Under the pieces are notes generated by a model that was not told the DNA's origin, made no database searches, and was given only the letters and a program-made list of their open reading frames with translations. Below, piece by piece: positions 32,931-45,712 of a stretch of DNA of 64,000 nucleotides. The stretch lies in contig OY856412.1 of assembly GCA_963693085.1 (NCBI GenBank), positions 350,430,957-350,494,956 on the forward strand, given 5' to 3'. Every line of letters begins with the position of its first letter. The stretch's first letter is position 1. The position numbers and the translations under genes were made by a program. The stretch comes from Alisma plantago-aquatica (Eukaryota > Streptophyta > Magnoliopsida > Alismatales > Alismataceae).

Positions 32931-35500
32931 GGATAGGTCACAACAGATACTCCTATAAAAGTTGGTGAAACTTGGCTCAACAGTCATTTTTGGTCTGTAA
33001 ACATGAAATGGTCTGGGATCATCCAAAAAAGCATGAATTTTGGCCACCTCTTGGGCACACACTAGAGCATATATAGTGCCAGAGGTTGCGGGTCTAGCTG
33101 GGAAGGATGATTATGCTTGGCTGAGGCAATTTTGTGCTTGGATACGAAGCTTGTCCTGCTTCTTCTTGAAGGGAATGTCGAAAAGGCACATTGGCATGTC
33201 ATGGAATAAGAGGGTAAAGATCACGTAGATTTTCAAGAAGCTCAATATCTTAAAAAATATGTGATCATGGATCATGTGCATTGCATATGTCCCTCATAAT
33301 ATAGTAAAGCCAACGGGGTCTAGGGAAGTAACTGATATACCATGGTTGAGGTCCTCCATGACTAGGAGGACTAGAAAAGTGCTATATCCCTTCTCTAGAT
33401 TTTATTGATGGACTAATGACTCGATAACATAATTCATCCAGTTCGGTCTATAATAATTGCAGTGTTGTTAGATCAGGTGTTGTAGACAAATAGGGATATA
33501 CAACATCATTTCTGCTTCTAGATTTCAAAATTGCATATTGGCATTGTGCAACTCGACTCGACGTGGGTTGAACATTATATTTTTTCACTTTTGATGAGAT
33601 TGGAGGTGCACATGAGCCAATAACCCTTATAGTGAAAAGGAGGAAGGATAATTCATACTTCCCTCTCATTGGTTTTTGTGATTAAGGTGGTGAATGTTGG
33701 TGTTGTCAGTTGATTCATGAAAAAGTAGTCCACAAGAGAGGGTGTGGCATTGTAGAAGGCCATTTCTTGTCACTATGCATCCGATCTTCTAAAATTACAA
33801 ATTCTAGTACAATGCATAGATGCTTATTTATCCTCATGGGCTGCAAAAGATTTTGTGTGGTGTATGTCGTATAACAGATTGGACTCCATTGTTGTAAATG
33901 ACTTGGTGTCCATCCATCCCATTGTCTAGAATATCATGAAGGATGAAGATATCTTGAACAGGCATCCCATGCAGGCAATGAAGATTCATATCCTTCTCTT
34001 TGTGAGGGATCTAGGAGGAAGTGGTAGTGTTGTTTTGGGAAAAGTTGGATTGGCAGGCCACCAGACGATGTTGGAGAGAATGGATGCCAGATCCTCATTG
34101 ACTTCATCAGAGGAAGCGTGCCCATCATTGATCATACTATTGGCATCAGAATTCAATGCATGGTCTCCCTCCTTGTTACCCATGGAAACAACCTACTACA
34201 AAACAATATGTGGATTGTGGAGGGGTTGTATTAAAGTGTGCTCTCCTATTAAAATATCATGCATCAGTTGCAACGGTTGTTCTTCAGAAAGGTAGCCATC
34301 AGGCTGAAGCTGAGAAAGTGGTACATCATCATCGAAGAAGTGCACATGCATATCGTCAGACGGTATGATGTGTGGTGTCTCTAACGAACTATAAATCCCA
34401 ATTAGAGGGAATGGAAGCATAACATCATATTTAAAATTCCCTTGAATGACTACTGCTATAGAAGTAGTATTATTTTGACCATTATTGGTCTAGGATGTAG
34501 GAAATTGTAACTGACCTAGAATATTTGACAGATCCCTCGGGAAAATGTTGTTTTATGCCTCCCATTCTTCACTCAAAGTATTTGGAGTATAAGAAGTCTT
34601 GAGTGAAGACATGGATGGTGAAAATAGGCTCCTTCTATGCATTTGGCCAATTGCTCAGGCCTATGTTGTTGCTTGGTAGTGCGTCTTTCCATTTCCTACT
34701 GGAGAGCATCCTCCTTGGCCTTCTAGAAATTACACATCTCTCGTTGTAATGCCGACATTTCTTCCATCTATTGGGGAAGAGCAGCCAAGGCGTTGACTTT
34801 GTGCTCGAAGACTGATGCTTGGCAAGGTAGGAATTGGGACTCAAAGATGGTATTGGTGAGCTTCACAACCTGGTGAGATAAGGTAGGCACATATATTTTG
34901 AGGTTAGCAATATTAGAAATGTATTGTGTTGCTACCTCACATAAAATGTTGAATTCATTGCCAAAACCCCCTTCGAGGGTGTTGGGGCAGGGCATATCAG
35001 AAGTGTGATGTGAAGAGGAAGGTGGGGAAGATGGCTCTTCAGTGAGGAAACATACTCCTTATAAGGGCATGCTTGTTGTTGTTTCTGTTGCTGAGGTGGA
35101 ATGGATGAGATGTCATTATTTTTATGGAAGGTAGGAGAAGGAGGATGAGTAGACTATATAGGTTCAATCATCATAGCAACAAGAGATGTAGATTTATGTG
35201 GTGGAGAGGGAGACTTCTTCGGGCTAGAGCTTTTGGGGTGTGGTTCTTCCATATAGGCTTTCGTCTAGGTGGGAGAAAATTGTTTACTTGTAGAAGGAGT
35301 CAGAGGTGCAGGTTGAGTAACCTCGAAGATGTGTTCCATAGGTGCATCTTATATACTTTCTTCAGAATATTTGACTATGATATAAAGTGTTTCTCATGGC
35401 ACTATAGGCATTGGGTAGTGCCTAGAGTACAATGTAGGGAAGTTACTTCTTGGGGTAGATGTGGAACCCCAGGGTCAAGTGAGTAGTTGGTTGAGTTTAG
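32931..35500 (-). pseudogene. Central part of the Ulp1-like ORF, decayed
   Basis: Minus-strand open pieces at 33448-33669, 33986-34183, 34196-34420 and 34768-34995 follow each other in one direction and look protein-like: an acidic stretch (HVHFFDDDVPLSQLQPDGYL), a Ser/Asp-rich stretch (DHALNSDANS, DEVNEDLASI) and, near 34640-34900, a likely coiled coil. A Pro/Ser/Lys-rich and Gln-rich linker lies at about 35050-35330. Several stops and frame changes break it. No known domain could be named here. Confidence 0.5.
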
Positions 35501-36500
35501 CTTCTATATAGAGGAGTCTTTGATCGTCATAGTCAATGAATTCTGGTAGAGGGATCAGAATATATGTCCTCATGAAATGATAGTGGAGTTTTCCACTTTG
35601 GCATACAAGTGTATTGGTATAAATCAGATAATTCATATCAACGAGTTGATTACCTTTGGCTTATGTATATCCTTTGAGTATAACTGGGCGCCCAAATGCC
35701 CGATAGATAAGGTTGATGAGTTTTCCCATGTAGTATTCATTTTTTGGCAATGCTTTTATTGCTATCCATCTATTGGTCATCAATCTTCCAATATTGACAA
35801 GTTTTCCCTCCACAATAGAAGACAAGATATACATCTCCTCAAGGTAAATGCTCCATGTTTTAGATTTGGGTAAGAGGACATCGGCGATGATCACATGTAT
35901 GACATGCCACATGCCAAAATGTGGCATGTGCAACTTTGCCAGCATTTGACTTGTACTTTGTCTGGCCAATGAGATTCTCCTAAATTGTGTCCTCTTTGAA
36001 ATATAGATCCTCCTTGTCTAATGGGCTCGAGATTTCCGATTCAACTTCATTAGCATTGGAACAAAATATTTACTTTAGCCTCTTCTTAGAAAGAACTAGT
36101 TCTTTGTATAAAAGGCAAACTTTAATTGTGGACGCGTGCCACATGCCTTCCTGTCAGCTGATGACAAAATGATATCCTTGATGGAGGAGATGAATTTATG
36201 TGTCAACTCATTATATGATAGTGGTGTCGTGAAATAGAGATCTGCCAAATTAGATCCTTACAAAAGGTCATGCCCTCTTGCCTCTTGAGCTCATGAAGTG
36301 TGGCCTTATTTGCGAAGCGTGTTTCCTTGAAAGTTTTTTCAGCCATCACAGCGTAATTTGCTTTGTGTTTATTGTGGTGAGGGCAGAATGAGCCTTGTTG
36401 CAGCTCTTGGCTAGGGTTGTTCTTCCAATATACATGTTTTGCTTCTATATCCAGATGTGCAATCTTTGGCCTTTTTTGGATTTAACAACTGAGGACTCTA
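35501..36500 (-). pseudogene. N-terminal part of the Ulp1-like ORF (plant transposon protein-like)
   Basis: A 102-codon open piece (35969-35661) with WSIYLEEMYILSSIVEGKLV and EYYMGKLINLIYRAF resembles the 'putative plant transposon protein' domain found in Athila ORF1-type proteins. Upstream, MAEKTFKETRFANKATLHEL (about 36345-36285) looks like a start region. The order N-terminal transposon-protein domain, linker, C-terminal Ulp1 would make an ORF of about 4 kb. It may be the env-position ORF of element F or belong to a separate transposon. Confidence 0.5.
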
Positions 36501-37660
36501 GGTGAGTCCTTTTCATTCCTTTTTGTTACTTTTTAGTGTTGTTGTTCTCAACATTAGCAGAAACAACAGTACCAGTCACAATTGTAGCAACAACATTGGT
36601 TTCTTCCTCATGGCAATCTATTCCTAGTTATAAAAGGTCACAAGGATGATGGTTATAGTTTTGAACTTGAATTTGATAGATAGGGTCAAACAAAAGTTTG
36701 ATTTAAGCACTTGATCTCATTATAAATTATATATGATTGACATGATTGGCCATAGGTCGATAAGGATCACACGAAATAGAGATCAATATGTATTGAAAGG
36801 GGTATTGATCTCTGATGATGCGGTAGGATAATATAGTTTCAAAAAAAATTATCGACCTTATAGGTCAATAAGGTATGATCAACCATCGACAAAATGATTG
36901 CTCATGAGGACATCAAGTTGTTCATGAGGTTGATTAAAAAAGGCAAAGAGGGTATCAATGTGTTGGGGTTGTTATCATACTTGAAAAATATGATATACCT
37001 TAGAGAGGTTGATTGGTAAGCTGTGATAATCTACATGTGTGTTAATTAGCGTGATAGACCTATAAAGTCGATCCATATCATGTTTTTAAATTTACCTTAA
37101 GGTTCAAAGAAAGAGTTCAATCGAAGGTTTGTCAAATTCTATAGTTGATCGAGATATGAGTCGATGGTTAACACTAGAGTCAGAGGTCAATAAGGCAAAC
37201 GAAAAAGTTGGGAACACTAATTTTTCATGTGAACAGATGGTACTACCCTCGGTCCCCTTTTATTACCGATACAAGGGCGATGAATGGGTGAGTAAATAGA
37301 GCATCGGAAATGTGTCCTATCGAGTTCCTTAGCCAATTGATGGACCTTGATAGGCAAAAATGAGCGGAGCTCAATAGATTGCATCAAAGATCAACTAAGG
37401 ATTTTGATAATGTGCATAAAACAAAAATAGAGAGGAGTTCAATAGTAATTTTATCAAGCTAGCACAAATCAGAAATTAGGTCGATAACATCTATGGGGAA
37501 GGCTATCATCATGTCATCATTTTAAAAAATACTGACACACAAGTTTGATATGTTACATGGAGTTCAATCTTTGGCCTTGATTGAGATCTTTACAATTAAC
37601 ACAACTAAGGAAAAACAAAAACAAAAAGACAAGAAGCAAAGATAGGTCTTGGGTGCCTCC
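36501..37660. other. Non-coding spacer with GTCGAT-type motifs
   Basis: AT-rich, no believable frame. From about 36760 to 37490 words such as GGTCGATAAGG, ATCGACC, GAGGTTGATT and GGTCAATAAGG recur. The same words recur at 49200-50180, right of F. It could be a remnant of F's 3' LTR or a 3' untranslated stretch; no LTR end was found. Confidence 0.5.
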
Positions 37661-37699
37661 CAAGTAGCACCTGTTTAGAGTTAGGTAGCTTGATTATGA

Positions 37700-38800
37700 A
37701 ATCTTTCTTATCATGTAGTAGGTGGTTCAGAGAGGGCCACGTCAACCTTCTTTGTGAATACTTCATCTTCATAATATCACTTCAATATATATCTGTTGAT
37801 TTAGAAAGTCCCAGATTTTTCCCTATGGATATATGTCATGTCTGAAGGATAGATTGTGATGACAATGGTACTCCAGCTCAGTAAGACCATATTTTTCCAG
37901 GAAAAACATGGATGGAAGAATTAAACATTAGAATTTTATCTCCTTCAAAGCTATCCTTATTCTTGATATCAAAGTCATTCCATGTTTTACTTATTTCCAT
38001 ATCGATTCTTTAATTCTCAAAACATATAAGTGAAGTTCTTGTACTTCTTGGAACAATAGGAACTTTTATCCTTAGATAAGTTAGGGTCCATATTTAGATT
38101 CTTTATGGCCCAATATTCGTATGCTCTAATTCCAAGGGGAGAGGGCAAGATTTCTAATAGATAATCTGATATGGTGTTCTCCCAGTTAGGGCCTTATATG
38201 TAGTTCTAAATGCCCCAAGAGCATCATCGAGTTTGGAAGACCAATCCTTCCTAGATCTTTCGATTGTCTTTTTGAAAATTTGTTTGATTTGGTGGTTTAT
38301 AAATTCCACTTGGCCAATAGTTTGAGGATGGCATGGGGTTTAAATCTTATTTCGTGCCCCATACCTTTCTAAAAGAGCTTCAAATTGTTTCTCAATGAAG
38401 TGATAACCTCCATCGCTTATCTCTGTCTTGGTAACTATAAATCTTAGAAAGAGGTTTTGTTAAAGAGACACATGATTGTCTTTGAGTCTCAAGTGGTCAA
38501 AGCTAAGGCTTCAACCCATTTTGATACATAATCAACGATGACTAAAATATATTGGTTCCCAAAAAATTAGGGAAAAGGTCTCATGAAATCTATCCCCCAT
38601 ACGTCAAATATTTCAACATCGATCCAATCACCAAGAGGCATTTCATTTTGCTTGCTAATATTTCCTATTCTCTGGCATGCATCATATGCTTTCACATAAG
38701 CTTGTGAGTCCTTAAAAATATATGTCCAATAGAACCTCAAATGTAGAACTTTCATAGCCATATTTTTGGCTCCTAGATGGCCTCCATTTGGAGATGAATA
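37700..38800 (-). pseudogene. Integrase of F, decayed
   Basis: The zinc domain half CDACQRIGNISKQNEMPLGD is followed by the core start FDVWGIDFMRPFP (first catalytic Asp, about 38570-38600). Further on are a CHPQTIGQVEFINHQIK block with the catalytic Glu (about 38275-38335), a DDALGAFRTTYKAL-like block (about 38190-38230) and an EYWAIKNLN block (about 38090-38150). WGIDFMGPFP is the hallmark wording of the Athila/Tat branch. Frames change several times. Confidence 0.85.
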
Positions 38801-39099
38801 AAATTTCTAGATAATAGATCGGCTCTCATCTTTTGGAATACATATTCAACATATATTGTTAGTGCATTTCCTAAAAAGGAGTGGATCGTCCCAATAACAA
38901 TTTTTTAGGTTGGAAAAGAACTTCTTGTTTTGATTATAAGTCAAATTGGGTGGTACTTGTTGACATGCTAGATAATTGCAAAAAATATGCATACCAAGGA
39001 GTGACTGGGTCAACCATTCTTACAACTATTAAGGACTCATCTCTATATGAGTCATTTATTGGCATAGAGCCATTAAGCTTGAATTAATCCTACAAAGGT

Positions 39100-39450
39100 G
39101 GTTTGGTATAAAGTCTTCTAATAGTTTTTATCCACAATTTTGTGGCCGAATTCTTGAATCAATGGAGCCCATCGTAAGAGATGAGGCTTGGTATCTTTCT
39201 TTTGCATCAAGTATTTGATGACACCATGGTTAATGTTGATAGTGACCTTTACTCCAAGTAGGTAAGATAGAAACTTGTCAAAAGAGTATATGATTGATAG
39301 CATCTATTTTTTAGTTGTTGTGTAATTTACCCTCACTTCGTCCAACTTTTTACCCACATAGTAAATTACATGATGTTTTTTAATCTTTGTTTTTCCTAAG
39401 AACTACCCCAACAATAAAATCATTGGTGTCACATGAGAGCTGAAAGGAAG
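39100..39450 (-). pseudogene. RNase H of F, decayed
   Basis: A 61-codon open piece contains FDKFLSYLLGVKVTININHG, VIKYLMQKKDTKPHLLRW and LIQEFGHKIVDK, matching the C-terminal half of RNase H in Athila/Tat elements. The catalytic Asp of the TDH block is Asn here (INHG), a G-to-A type loss. Confidence 0.85.
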
Positions 39451-39499
39451 ATCCTAATATAGATCTTGCATGATGGGTGATGATGTAAGAGTGTTTTTT

Positions 39500-40560
39500 A
39501 ATGTGTGAAAAGCCTTCAAACAATCTTCCTAAAAAATGAAAGGAGTATATTTCACCAAAAGCATTGATTGTAATTTGGCTATTTTGGAGAAATCCTTAAT
39601 AAATATTCTATAATAACCTACATGGCCATGGAAACTCCTTAAGGATGTCATTGAGGAAGGAGGTGGTACTTGGAAATTGCTTCAATCTTGCTTTGTCTAA
39701 TTTTATTCCTACTTCTGAAACCTTGTTCTGAAGCACTATGCCTTTGCATACCATGAAATGGCACTTCTCCCAGTTTAAAACTAGTTATCTTTCTTCACTT
39801 CATTGTAGAACTCAAGAAAAGTTTCTTAAACAATCACTAAAGGAGGACCCATATATAGAGAAATCATCCATGAAAACTTCCATATTTTCTTTGATGAGAT
39901 TGGTGATGATAGCCTACATGCATCTTTGAAAGGCAGATGGGGCGTTATAGAGTCCAAATGGCATTCTACAAGAAGCCAAAGTGCCATAAAGACATGTGGA
40001 TTTCATTTTCACCTTATCGTCTGGGTGAATAGGGACTTGGTGAAAATTGGAATATCCACCAGAGTAACAAAAATGAGAGTGGTGGGCTTCGAATTTGATA
40101 ACTTGTCCAATGAATGGAAATGTAAAATAATCTTTCTTTGTGGCATCATTTAACATTTTTTAATCCATGCACATTCATTGTCCTGTAATGGTGTGAGTAG
40201 TCAATTCTTTACCGTCGCTTCCTTTAGCGATCATCATTTCTCCTTTATTGGGAACAGTGTGAACCGGATTAACCCATTTACTATCACTGATATCATAGAT
40301 AATCATGATATCATATAGATTAATGACTTCCTGGCACATAACTTCACACATCTTGTCATTTAGTTTCCTCTATCCTTGAACATGAGGCCTTGAATTTTCT
40401 TTAAGTTTAATACGGTGCATGCATATAGTGGGACTGAGCCTTTTATATCATCAGCCTTTTATATCATCAATGTGGTAATTGAGAACCTTTCTTCTTAACT
40501 TGATCTTGGTGAGAAAATGGTCTTGCAGTCAGATGGGAGTTTGGAATTGATAATGACATG
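39500..40560 (-). pseudogene. Reverse transcriptase of F, decayed
   Basis: An 80-codon open piece (40156-39914) holds LNDATKKDYFTFPFIGQVI, FHQVPIHPDDKVK and RMPFGLYNAPSAFQRCM, and a following frame holds VFMDDFSIYGSS with the catalytic Asp pair at about 39873-39878. The Asp usually seen before GYSGYNQI has become Ser/Gly-like (YSGGYSNF). The enzyme is dead. The sequence upstream, toward 40560, is broken palm and finger sequence. Confidence 0.85.
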
Positions 40561-41260
40561 ATTCCTCTTTTTATCATCTAGAAGTTCATATTTATGCCCT
40601 TAAGGAAGGGGTTTCAATTCAGGAAGGGGTTTTGGTGTTGATATATCTTTTATCTCTCAAAAAAGAGATGTATTTATCCAACTCAATCATCCCTTGTTGA
40701 TTTGCCAAAATTTATTCTACTTCTGATCACTAATTCCAAAAGTTGGGTTGGTGAGATCTCTAATTAGGGGATCCACTATAGCATGGTGTTCTTGGATCTC
40801 GGTGCATGACTAGTTGCAACAATCAACAAAATAGCTTATATCCATAGAGGATGGTCATTTCATATGGTCAAGGATATTGAATTGATATGCTCATCTCCTA
40901 CTCTAATAGTAACTAAACCATTTGTAACATCAGTCAAGGCATGTGAAGTTGAGAGAAAAGGTCTACCGAAAATTATTGGACACATTGAATCTTCAATAAC
41001 ATTAATGATGATAATATCACATAGAAAGAATGAAGAAATTGCCTATCTGAATAGGGAAATCTTTGGCGATGCCAACAAGTTTGGTGTAAGTGCTGTCATC
41101 TAGGTAAATCCTCATATGAGAAGGAACTATATCAATTAATCCCAGCTGAATTGCAAGAGAGTGTTCCATAAGGTTGATTCTTGCACCTAGGTCATCTGTG
41201 CCATTTCTTTACTTTGTGTCTCCGAGGAGAAAATGGATGGTTAAAGCACTAGGATATTTT
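40561..41260 (-). pseudogene. Protease of F, decayed
   Basis: DLGARINLMEHSLAIQLGL (about 41140-41196) is the retropepsin active-site block of this branch (usually DLGASINLMP). It is followed by a IDIVPSHMRIYLDD stretch and, after frame changes, a PIIFGRPFLSTS-like block near 40950-40985. A plus-strand open frame over the same bases (40864-41103) is its shadow. Confidence 0.8.
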
Positions 41261-43091
41261 TTCTTAGTTGGCATGGTGGACCGAAAAAAGACAAGGCCAT
41301 TCTAGCTTACCAGACAATTTCAATTTTACCCCTTTTTGCTTCTTGGTAGTCAAATATTTCATGAACTTGGCATAGGTTGGAGTTTCATCTATTATTTCAT
41401 AAAGGGGAATATCCAGATTATCTTTTAATGCCATCTAGAAACTTCTGTATCTTTTCTCAAGCTATACCTTCATAAACTGATGTGGGAAGGGTACTTCAGA
41501 ATAGTAGTTGACATGTCTACTAACATGAATTGCCTTTTTTGTTCCTCGTGATCTATTCTTTGATGGAACAACTTCCTCTACTAGAATTTTTGGTTTGCCT
41601 TCTTCCTCAACAACACTCTGTAGTGGAGGAGGTGGTGTACATAGGTGACATCAGATCTCAGCATTGCTAATCTTGATGTTTCATTCCTTGGGTTTTGTTT
41701 AGTGTTGGAGGGAATTGACATGTTTGGTTCTTCATGGAGGTAGATATGGATGCCAATTGTTGTTCAATGATTCTATTTTGTTATTTTGAGCTGTTTATCT
41801 ATGAATTTAGAGTCCCGATTTAGTATGCATGTTGCCCATAAGGTCATTGTTTCTTAAGATACATTGCCCTAGGCGTTCAGTTATGGAGTTTAGTTGATTT
41901 ATTGAGTTATATTGTTGCTGGATAAAAGTTCCTCTCACTGGTCCATTGAAATTCCCTTGTTGATTCATCATCCTATCTTGTGAGGCATGGTTCTATTGGA
42001 AAACTATAGGGTTTCCTCTCCCTACAACTTGACATCTTCCTATGGTTTAGGGTGGTTGATCCAGATGATGAGAATTTTCAACTGTAGAAATATTAACATA
42101 AGAAAAACCAGGATGGTCTGGTCTTTTTTAAGGTAGGATGATCTAGTGTTTTTTAATTCACATATGAGACATTATCTGTGGGTCTGCTTGCTCCTCTACT
42201 TCATGAGTGTAAATGCAATTATCAGACCCATGTCTACTCTCTCCGCATGTGACACAATCCATAATAGCCTTAGTACCATGCCTTGCATTGGCATTAGTCT
42301 TGTTCAAATTGTGAATATGTGTGGCCATCTTATCAAGTTTTTCACTCACAACATCAAACATATTTGTGTATGAGGTAATGCCAAAAACAAATGTGTTCCA
42401 AATAGCCCCCCTATCATAGTCCAGCCTAGCCTGTAATGCTTCCATATTATTGATTAATTTCCTTGGAGCCTTTAATGTTGTGTACCATAAATTCATCCCC
42501 TACTGCAACATTAAGAGAAGTTCTCTTGTTTAAAGTGAGCCCATTATAAAATTGTAGTAACTAGATAGCTGTCTTTGAAGTTGTAATGGAGGTACTCCCT
42601 CTGATATTCTTGATATATTTCCCATGCTTCATGTAAGTTCTCACGAGACTTGTTTGAAGATGGTAATCTTATTTATACAATGTAAGGTTTTTTCAATTGG
42701 GAAGAACCCATTGAAAAAAGATTCATCTAAGGGTGCCCATCCAACTATACCCTTGTATTCCAAGGATTGGAGCCATGTGAGGGCTTTATCCTTTAAAAGA
42801 AAGGGAATGCTTTGTAATATATGACTTTCTATGGGACCCTTCTGGTCTTTAGGGTATCATAGATGTTTTTAAAAGCATCCAAGTGATGATAATATTTTCT
42901 TGAACTGAGTTTCCTCCAAAAGTGCATTATTGAACAATATCTATAAAATTTGGCCTTCATTCAAAACTGACCACTTGAATTCCAGAAATAACCACTGGGT
43001 TCCTAGGCTTGTTAGCATGTGCGATAGCTCATGATCAAAGAGATGATCCATTTGTAGGTGGGTTATTTTTGGCTCCATCTTGAGTGGCCAT
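41261..43091 (-). pseudogene. gag of F, decayed
   Basis: The likely start is ATG at 43091 (MATQDGAKNNPP). A later open piece (42496-42158) carries a coiled segment and the knuckle CVTCGESRHGSDNC (CX2CX4HX4C) followed by an acidic tail. A Gln/Asn/Pro-rich stretch up to 41900 and a Lys-rich linker to protease follow. Several frame changes. Confidence 0.75.
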
Positions 43092-43305
43092 TGTCTCTAT
43101 GATCGGTGAAGTAAGGGAAAGATTATGAATCACATTACTTAAGAGAATCATATGAGTCAAGGTCAATAGCCTACTATGCTAGATGAACTTCTAGGATATG
43201 ATGCAATTGGAATGAGACTATGTGTACTTATGTTTGTTGCTATACTTAACAACACAGATTAAGTCTAAGTAGACCTTGGGTTCTTAGTGGTTGTTTGTTT
43301 CCATA

Positions 43306-43323
43306 TCCCCAACGATGGTGCCA
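43306..43323 (-). other. Primer-binding site of F (tRNA-Asp type)
   Basis: The minus strand reads TGGCACCATCGTTGGGGA, close to the TGGCGCC...GGGGA site used by Athila/Tat elements; the differences are mainly transitions. It fixes the border of the 5' LTR within a few bases. Confidence 0.75.
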
Positions 43324-43326
43324 AAA

Positions 43327-43590
43327 GTATATCACCCTTAAATGTGGGTCAAAATGTAATAACAATTGCTTGGTTGCATACTTTAAACTTGTACCCGCCT
43401 TCAAGAGACATTAACAATGTAATAAAAATTCTATTATAGTAATACACAGTTGAAGATAGGTATAAAGACAAACAATGATGTGAGAAAAAAAGCCTTGGCT
43501 TAGGTTAATCAAATAAAAAGTATGAAATTGGTATTCCCACTAAGGAACTTATTAATCTATTAAAAGGGATAAATTTAAGTTACAAAATTC
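43327..43590 (-). repeat. 5' LTR of F, first part
   Basis: It starts a few bases beyond the primer site (exact terminus unclear, GTATATCACCC) and is cut by the LINE. Non-coding. Confidence 0.6.
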
Positions 43591-43622
43591 TAGCAGCAAC
43601 ACCCCCCACAAAATTAATTATC

Positions 43623-44794
43623 ATGAGTTCCATTATCTCCCCGATGGTGGCGTCAGGCGATGGAGGAGGCAGAGGCCGACGACGTGTTACTAGATCTACT
43701 AAGGAGGAAGGTTCTTCTGGATCCAACTCATCGAATGCGATATCCATTGCTGAGCCTTCTACTGAACCTATCGATCTTTGTTCTTCTAACACCATCAAGT
43801 CTTGGGTGGAACTAATGAAACCAAGAACTTATGACACCTCTTTGGAGAAAGTAGAGATTGAGATGCAAGGTTAGAAGCTCATCTACCCAGGGGAGGAGGC
43901 AGAAAGAAATGCGGAGAGATGGAACAAGTGCATTGCAGGGTACATCGTTGGTTTCAAGCTGCACTTGCCTACACTGGAGAGATACCTATCGCAAATATGA
44001 ATTCTGAATGGTAAGATTGAGATAATGAACCACGATCAAGGATTATTATTAATCAAATTCTCAGAGGAGTTAGATCTAGATAATGTTCTCGATGGTGGAC
44101 TATACTTTGTGAGGAACAAGCTACTAATGCTGATGAAATGGAAGCCACACATAGCGCTTAGAAGGTTTCGAATGTCAGATATGCCTGTCTGGATTCGTAT
44201 CCACAACTTGCCACTCGAATTGTGAGATATGAAGATGTTTTCTAGGATTGGTTCATTCCTAGGCAACCCTCTTCATGCTGATAAGTCTACCTTCAAACTT
44301 AGGAATCTGGAGTTTGTGAGACTACATGTTCTTATGCCCGCCAACTCTGAGTTTCTGACAGAACTGGAAGTAGCAAGTGACAAGGGAGTCATCCATACAA
44401 TTTCATTTGAATATGATGGAAGCCTAAGGTCTGTTCTGTGTGCTATCTGTATGGTCACAATGATTGTGAGGTGAAGCCTCCTATGACAAAGAAAGTCTGG
44501 GTTCAGAAAAAAGGCATTCCATTTTCTGCTAAGGTTACCGATGAAAGGTCTGTTAAACAAGCTGTCCCATTGGCATCTCAAGAAGAAATCATTAATCAAG
44601 TTCCTCCGGCTACAAATGATCCTGTCAATACTGATGTAGAAGATGAGTTTCACATTCATGCTGACTCTTTCGAAGACAATGGTTCTTTAAATTCTGATCT
44701 ATCACAAGCGGATGGCATTGGCCAGGAGTCCATAGTTGATCTGTCAACTCCTCCAGTTAACGAGGGCCTGGTGACTGCGGATGATGGATTTTAA
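43623..44794 (+). pseudogene. LINE ORF1 (DUF4283, RNA-binding), broken
   Basis: Starts MSSIISPMVASGDGGGRGRR with a basic Ser-rich N-terminus. TYDTSLEKVEI begins the conserved part; WNKCIAGYIVGFKL, GLLLIKFSEELDLDNVLDGG and MPVWIRIHNLPLEL form the DUF4283-type fold of plant LINE and related ORF1s. A CX2C...GHNDC knuckle remnant near 44437-44470 spans a frame change. An acidic Ser/Asp tail ends at 44794. Stops at 43873, 43998 and 44223. ORF1 binds LINE RNA in intact relatives. Confidence 0.82.
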
Positions 44795-44975
44795 AGGTAG
44801 AAGGGCAACAAGAAGAAAAAAGGCAGAGGAAAAGGAAGGAAAGGTCCGATTAATTGTAAAAATATAAACTAGACTGCTCAAACTTCATTGTCCAACAAGT
44901 TTGATAAGTTAATCATCAATGGTGAGGAGAGGACTGAGCTACACACCAGTGAAGTACTGGTTTCAAAAGGTTTAG

Positions 44976-45712
44976 ATGGACAACTACATCAACCTGCTTT
45001 CGTGGAATGTAAGAGGTCTTAACCTCAAGGCTTCTGCAGTCCGCAATAAAATAAGTGACATGAAGCCTCATTTGGTTATGTTGAATGAAACTAAAGTCCG
45101 AGCAGAGAAAATTGATAAACTTGTCAAGAAATATTTCCTTGGTTACAGCTGGATTTCTAACCACGACTCCCATGTATTAGGTAGAGTGGTTGTTCTATGG
45201 AAGGATAATGAATGTTATGTGAGAAAGATTTGAGAGACTGATCAATCTATTCATATGGAGTTCTCTTATGCTAACAATAATTTCCATGTTACTTCTGTGT
45301 ATGGGCACAATCCCGATGTTGACAGAGTTCATCTTTGGAATGAAATTAAAAGTATAAATGCCACCATGGAGTGTCCCTGGGTGATTCTAGGCGATTTTAA
45401 CACTGTTAGAAAGGTGGATGAAAGGATGGGGAAGGATCCCCCCTCTTCCAAATCCATGGAGGATTGCAATAATTGTATGTTGTCTTCTAGGTTATTTGAG
45501 CTAAGTCTCAAGGGTCCCTTGTTCTCCTGGGACAATCATCAAAGTAGAGATGGGTTTGTTACTTCTTATATCGATAGAATCCTTTATAATGATAGATTTA
45601 TGAATGATTTCTCTGAGTTCAAAGGTATTTTACATTCCAATATTATACGTGATCACACAATTTTGACATTGGACATTGGTGAAAGATCTAAATGTTGTTA
45701 CTCCCTTTAGAT
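44976..45712 (+). pseudogene. LINE ORF2 endonuclease domain
   Basis: INLLSWNVRGLN, VMLNETKV, VILGDFNTVRK, SYIDRILYND and IIRDHTILTLDI are the ordered motifs of the AP-type endonuclease (Asn, Glu, Asp-Asn and Asp-His residues kept), which nicks target DNA to prime reverse transcription. One stop at 45231 and a frame change near 45690 before the linker to RT. Confidence 0.88.

Larger units (their letters stand above)
37661..43327 (-). mobile_element. Athila/Tat-type Ty3/gypsy element F, internal region
   Basis: On the minus strand the order is primer site (43306-43323), gag, protease, RT, RNase H, integrase, ending near 37700 with the GGGAGGC-ACCCAAG type sequence (37648-37668) often found after pol in this lineage. 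The tRNA-Asp-type primer site and the integrase/RNase H signatures place it in the Athila/Tat branch. There is no chromodomain. All genes are broken by stops and indels. The 5' LTR follows at 43327; no matching 3' LTR was found, so the left end is lost or outside the window. Confidence 0.8.

Noticed and set aside
32400..43327. An integrated plant pararetrovirus
   Set aside because: Domain order with integrase after RNase H, a tRNA-Asp primer site and lack of movement or coat protein motifs fit a Ty3/gypsy element instead.
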